Positions 6,884 through 10,331 of a stretch of DNA of 10,331 bases are shown here, piece after piece. The stretch is from NCBI GenBank assembly GCA_947177885.1, contig CAMWWF010000077.1, positions 1 through 10,331 of the forward strand, given 5' to 3'. This stretch comes from an uncultured Lachnospiraceae bacterium (GTDB lineage: Bacteria > Bacillota_A > Clostridia > Lachnospirales > Lachnospiraceae). The notes under the pieces are model-generated. The model searched no databases. It was not told the DNA's origin and worked only from the letters and a program-made list of their open reading frames with translations. Each line of letters opens with the position of its first letter. Within the stretch, counting starts at the first letter, position 1. The position numbers were made by a program, and so were the translations under genes.

Positions 6884-6917
6884 TTCTCCTGTCAGCCGAT
6901 CCGCTCCCAAATCAATT

Positions 6918-9020
6918 TCAGAAGCCCTGCGCACACCCCGGCAAAGCATTTTTCAAACGCGTCCCGGATAGCAGGAACCGCATCAGCTCCCTCAGTTCCT
7001 CCAGAACTTCATCAACATTCATTTCACTGAACTCCTCCACGGTTTCTATGGTGTCGGAAGGCAGGCCCGCCTTATTCATCTTCTTTACCAGATCCTTCCA
7101 TTCAATGGTATCCCACCAGTCCTCAAAGTCCCTGTCATTATCCACAAAAATCGCGCTTCTGGTAGAGGGAACCGAGATCTTTCTGCCACTGTCCGTCTTG
7201 GCGGCAATTGTCAGAATCCCCCATAATTCCTTATCCTGCCGCAGCTCCATACTCCACTTTTCGGAGGATCTGTTCATGGAAACCTCCATCTTAAGCACCA
7301 TATCCGTCAGATAAGAATGCGCCGCGTCCAGATCCCATGTACGACCGATACCGGACGATGCAGTTATCGTAAAACATCCGTTAATATATCCCTTCCTCAG
7401 GGATTTCATATCAAAATTCTGCACCTCCACATCTACAACCCCGTCCCCTTCACATTTGACGGTGAAGCTGCCATTGATCTTATTTCCAAACGCTTTTCCG
7501 GAGCCTGTGATCGATACCTCCTTATCCTCCAGCACAATACTGCCCTTATACCCAAATCTGCTTCCGCGATGAGGATTTACATAGGAAAAGGAAACTTCGT
7601 CCCAACTATTCGGAAACTCCACGGTTCTGCCGATTATCCGCCCTTTGTCATCCACATAGACTGTCATATTCAGTTCATGATGATATGTGATATAGTATTC
7701 CATATCACTGAGGATTTCATCAATGTTATCCTGAAATGCTTCATAGAACTCATCGGCATTCCGATAATACTCCATATCCAAATCCAATTCCTCCGCCAGT
7801 TCGAAGATCTGGAACAGAAGTACCTCCACCTCCCTGTCCTCCTGAAGCTCCTCCAGAAACTCTGTCAATATAATTCGTATGTCTTCTTTGTCCAGATAGA
7901 ACTCCAGTGTGGTACAGGTCTGTGTAATGCTGCCCGCTCTGACGGTCTTCCCGGTCCGCATTTTCACATCGTCCACACGGTTCATAAGCAGCTCCAGATA
8001 CTTATTTGTCAAAGCCTCCATCCGGCCTCTGTCAGGGCACTCCCTGTAAAGTACTTCCAACAGTTCCAGGGATTCCAGATATTCCTCAGGCTCCATACCG
8101 CAGGCATACTCAAACCACCTGACAAATTCCCGTTGCCCCGTATCCACTGCGAGATAAGTCTTTGTAAGCCCGGGAAATCCCAGATATACCGCTTCATCCT
8201 TCAGGTCCATGATCACATCCATGCTGAGAAGCTTCTCCCCGCCGATCTCAAACCCTATGGTATCCTGCCTCACACTATTCTTACTGTCGGACTCAAAAGT
8301 GAGAGAGCCCTCCTCAAACCAGGCCTGCAGATCTGCCTGTTCCATCATCTCCCTGCCTGTGTCTCCCAGTTCCACATGGATTTCTCCACTGATATACCTG
8401 TCATATCTGTGCAGATATTCCACAAAATAATTGACATAGTATTCGGCAAACGTCCCTGCGTTTTTCTGTATGGCCTTGCCTTCCACCCAACGATAATACT
8501 CCTCCGGTGTCGAAAAGTTCCTGTGATAAGAGTTGATCAGCTTTGCACTGTTGGCAGTCAGTATCACGACCACCACGCCGAAAGCACCCAGAACCACTCT
8601 GGAAATCCATCTCTTATCCGATACCGCACCCATGCCCTTAAACAGGCTTTTAAGACTGCTCTTTGCCTTTGACTGCTTCTCCTCGGGGATGCTTAAGGGG
8701 ATCATACCCTCACCCGCCGTTTTTCCAGTTGCCGTCGTATGTACCGCGGAATCTGTTTCTGCCGGCTCCAGGGATTCGGTTTTGGACAACTGGGCTTTTT
8801 CCTCTTCTGATTTTTCTTTTTCCGGTTTTTCTTCTTCTGTTTTTTCCTGTTCCGTCGATATGTCCGCAGTTTTTGCATTTACGCTCCCAACCTCGTCAGC
8901 CATGGGGGCAGACGCTTCGGCTGTCTCCATTTCCATCACGCGTGTACCACACCCGGAACAGAATCTATCACCTTCAAATATCGGGTTTCCGCAATTTTTA
9001 CATGTCATGTTCATCCCCAT
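6918..9020 (-). CDS. zinc-ribbon membrane protein of unknown function
   Basis: I do not recognise a named family for the full 700-residue protein. It begins with a zinc ribbon (CKNCG at 7-11 and CSGCG at 21-25; CxxC-x10-CxxC). A long Glu/Lys-rich, probably disordered linker follows (about 30-125), then one membrane helix (about 138-158, RVVLGAFGVVVVILTA). The remaining about 540 residues should be extracytoplasmic. The segment from about 165 to 445 is acidic and largely helical, rich in Tyr and Glu. From about 450 to 625 alternating beta-type strands appear (for example RIIGRTVEFP and GSIVLEDKEVSITGSG), and an acidic helical tail follows. The architecture suggests a sensor or scaffold linking a cytoplasmic metal-binding knuckle to a surface domain; this is inference. 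Starts at 9020, 9014 and 9008 are all in frame. The one at 9008 (MTCKNCGN) is the commonest zinc-ribbon N-terminus, but no ribosome site settles it. It probably has its own promoter, and no terminator separates it from the next gene. Confidence 0.8.
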   Translation of the reverse strand: MGMNMTCKNCGNPIFEGDRFCSGCGTRVMEMETAEASAPMADEVGSVNAKTADISTEQEKTEEEKPEKEKSEEEKAQLSKTESLEPAETDSAVHTTATGKTAGEGMIPLSIPEEKQSKAKSSLKSLFKGMGAVSDKRWISRVVLGAFGVVVVILTANSAKLINSYHRNFSTPEEYYRWVEGKAIQKNAGTFAEYYVNYFVEYLHRYDRYISGEIHVELGDTGREMMEQADLQAWFEEGSLTFESDSKNSVRQDTIGFEIGGEKLLSMDVIMDLKDEAVYLGFPGLTKTYLAVDTGQREFVRWFEYACGMEPEEYLESLELLEVLYRECPDRGRMEALTNKYLELLMNRVDDVKMRTGKTVRAGSITQTCTTLEFYLDKEDIRIILTEFLEELQEDREVEVLLFQIFELAEELDLDMEYYRNADEFYEAFQDNIDEILSDMEYYITYHHELNMTVYVDDKGRIIGRTVEFPNSWDEVSFSYVNPHRGSRFGYKGSIVLEDKEVSITGSGKAFGNKINGSFTVKCEGDGVVDVEVQNFDMKSLRKGYINGCFTITASSGIGRTWDLDAAHSYLTDMVLKMEVSMNRSSEKWSMELRQDKELWGILTIAAKTDSGRKISVPSTRSAIFVDNDRDFEDWWDTIEWKDLVKKMNKAGLPSDTIETVEEFSEMNVDEVLEELRELMRFLLSGTRLKNALPGCAQGF

Positions 9021-9074
9021 ACCTTTCCCGTATCAGTCCACCCTCTACATCTGACTTGGTAAATAACCATTTTC

Positions 9075-9103
9075 ATCATATACTAAAAACGTCTTTTCGG
9101 CAA
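9075..9103 (-). promoter_or_regulatory. sigma-A-like promoter of the zinc-ribbon membrane protein gene
   Basis: On the minus strand TTGCCG (9098-9103, 4 of 6 matches to the -35) is followed after exactly 17 nt by TATGAT (9075-9080, 5 of 6 matches to the -10). The start would be near 9068, about 48 nt before the ATG at 9020. The site sits in the 122-bp gap after the aminopeptidase gene, in which no clear terminator hairpin was found. Confidence 0.5.
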
Positions 9104-9142
9104 TAAAGAACAGGGCATTGACAATCACCGTCGTATTTCTTC

Positions 9143-10331
9143 TTATTCAAGTACAGTTTCGTAATATGCCTGAAAAGCCCCCTTTGTATACAAACTGTCT
9201 GCCACTGCGCCGAATTCCCGGATGGAATGCATCGCCAGAATAGGAATCCCTATATCCACCATAGGGATCGTAGTCAGACTGGATATGGCCGGTCCTATGG
9301 TGGAGCCTCCGGGAATATCATTCCGATTTACGAACTTTTGGCAGGGTACCCCCGCCCTCTCACAGGCCGTCTTAAAATAAGACGCACTGAATGCTGTCGT
9401 ACTGTACCGCTGAGAAGCTGAGTATTTGATCACAGGACCGCCTCCCAATACAGGGCGGCATTCCGGATCGTGTTTGTCACTATAGTTCGGATGCACCGCA
9501 TGAGCCGTGTCGGCAGAAACAGAGGTTGAATTAGCTATTGCCTGAAAATATTCGTCTTCCGTCAATCCAAGATTCCTGCAGATCCGGGTCAGTATATTTG
9601 ACAGGAAACCGGAATCAGCCCCCTGAGCTGAGGTGCTGCCCACCTCTTCATTGTCAAAAGCAGCAAATACCCGGTACGCATCTTCCTGCTCTTCCGCTTC
9701 CGTTAATGCCGCCAGCCCCGCATAGACCATAGCCAGATCGTCAATACGGGAGGCAGAGATAAATTCATTATTTTTTCCCGTGAATATACCCTTCTGATAT
9801 TCATACAGAAACAGTTCATAGTCCAGAATATCCTCTTTAGATATTCCTGTTTCCTCCTCCACCAAATTTAACAGATAATCACCCTTTTCCACAGACTCTT
9901 CTTTCATGGACAGCAGAGGAAGCATCTCTGTCTGTTTATTGCAGGAATATTTGTCGTTTACATCCCTGTGAAAATGTATGCAGAGATTGGGAATCATCAA
10001 AACAGGCCTGTCGATCCTGACCAGCTTTTCTTTCAGGAGATTTCCCTCTTTTACAATCACCTTTCCCGCTATGGCGAGAGGTCTGTCGAACCATGTGCTC
10101 AGAATCACACCGCCATAGACTTCCACATTGACCTTTACATACCCATCGGAAGTCACCGTACAGGCTTCAGGCTTGATCTTAAGCCCCGGGGAATCCGTGT
10201 GTGCTCCTATGATACGGAATCCTTTCTCAGCCAGACTGCCACTCCCCACTGTAAATGCAATGATACAAGACCGGTTTTTGACTACAAAGTACCTGCCACC
10301 TTTCTCTAAAGACCATGCTTTCCCTTCCCGC
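9143..10331 (-). CDS. M18 family zinc aminopeptidase, C-terminal about 395 residues (cut by right window edge)
   Basis: M18 (aspartyl aminopeptidase / aminopeptidase I) enzymes remove N-terminal residues, often acidic ones, from peptides in the cytoplasm, using two metal ions in a large oligomer. The reading frame is open to the window edge. The bases before 10249 encode EGKAWSLEKGGRYFVVKNR, a typical M18 segment, so the GTG at 10249 is not the start; roughly 35-60 N-terminal residues lie outside. Metal and catalytic motifs are present in order: GAHTDSPGLKIKP (His ligand and its Asp), SRIDDLAMVYAGL (bridging Asp), FDNEEVGSTSAQGADS (catalytic Glu and Glu ligand), SVSADTAHAVHPNY (Asp ligand) and MHSIREFGAVAD (C-terminal His ligand). 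All expected residues are intact, so the enzyme should be active. Which M18 subgroup and gene name apply cannot be fixed by eye. Confidence 0.95.
   Translation of the reverse strand, partial: REGKAWSLEKGGRYFVVKNRSCIIAFTVGSGSLAEKGFRIIGAHTDSPGLKIKPEACTVTSDGYVKVNVEVYGGVILSTWFDRPLAIAGKVIVKEGNLLKEKLVRIDRPVLMIPNLCIHFHRDVNDKYSCNKQTEMLPLLSMKEESVEKGDYLLNLVEEETGISKEDILDYELFLYEYQKGIFTGKNNEFISASRIDDLAMVYAGLAALTEAEEQEDAYRVFAAFDNEEVGSTSAQGADSGFLSNILTRICRNLGLTEDEYFQAIANSTSVSADTAHAVHPNYSDKHDPECRPVLGGGPVIKYSASQRYSTTAFSASYFKTACERAGVPCQKFVNRNDIPGGSTIGPAISSLTTIPMVDIGIPILAMHSIREFGAVADSLYTKGAFQAYYETVLE

Noticed and set aside
7317..8672. 451-codon plus-strand open frame opposite the zinc-ribbon membrane protein gene
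   Set aside because: Despite its length it has the composition of an antisense shadow (many His, Leu, Ile, Cys), no ribosome site, and no domain. The minus-strand gene has a promoter, zinc ribbon and membrane helix.
10247..10249. GTG at 10249 as the start of the aminopeptidase
   Set aside because: The frame stays open upstream and encodes recognisable M18 sequence to the window edge, so the gene is truncated by the window.

Overview
The window looks like a stretch of ordinary chromosome from an anaerobic, probably spore-forming Firmicute of the Clostridia, most likely Lachnospiraceae. This rests on gene content and protein style: a uvrC-hprK pair, a threonine/proline-rich anchored amidase, a FlxA-like coiled-coil protein, a SpoIID-related protein with peptidoglycan-binding and LysM domains, and moderate GC. 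No IS element, phage gene, CRISPR array, tRNA or rRNA was seen. Six protein genes are on the minus strand and one is on the plus strand.

Left block (1-3731, minus strand, transcribed right to left): a membrane-anchored N-acetylmuramoyl-L-alanine amidase (2574-3731), then uvrC (618-2519), then the 5' part of hprK (HPr kinase/phosphorylase), which runs off the left edge. The amidase and uvrC are 54 bp apart and probably co-transcribed. uvrC and hprK are separated by about 175 bp with several small hairpins, so hprK may be partly independent.

Centre: a 378-bp divergent intergenic region (3732-4109) holds candidate promoters for both directions and a small perfect dyad. It is followed by the only plus-strand gene (4110-4829), encoding a FlxA-like charged coiled-coil protein. 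That gene faces a large minus-strand gene across a strong bidirectional terminator hairpin (4864-4898).

Right block (4966-10331, minus strand): a 605-residue SpoIID-related protein with two peptidoglycan-binding and two LysM domains, no signal peptide and a sigma-K-like promoter, which suggests a spore-envelope protein; a 700-residue membrane protein of unknown function with an N-terminal zinc ribbon and its own sigma-A-like promoter; and an M18 zinc aminopeptidase truncated by the right edge.

No strong case for a wholly new system was found. The parts most worth a second look are the SpoIID-PG-binding-LysM protein with its putative late-sporulation promoter, and the large zinc-ribbon membrane protein with an unrecognised ectodomain.
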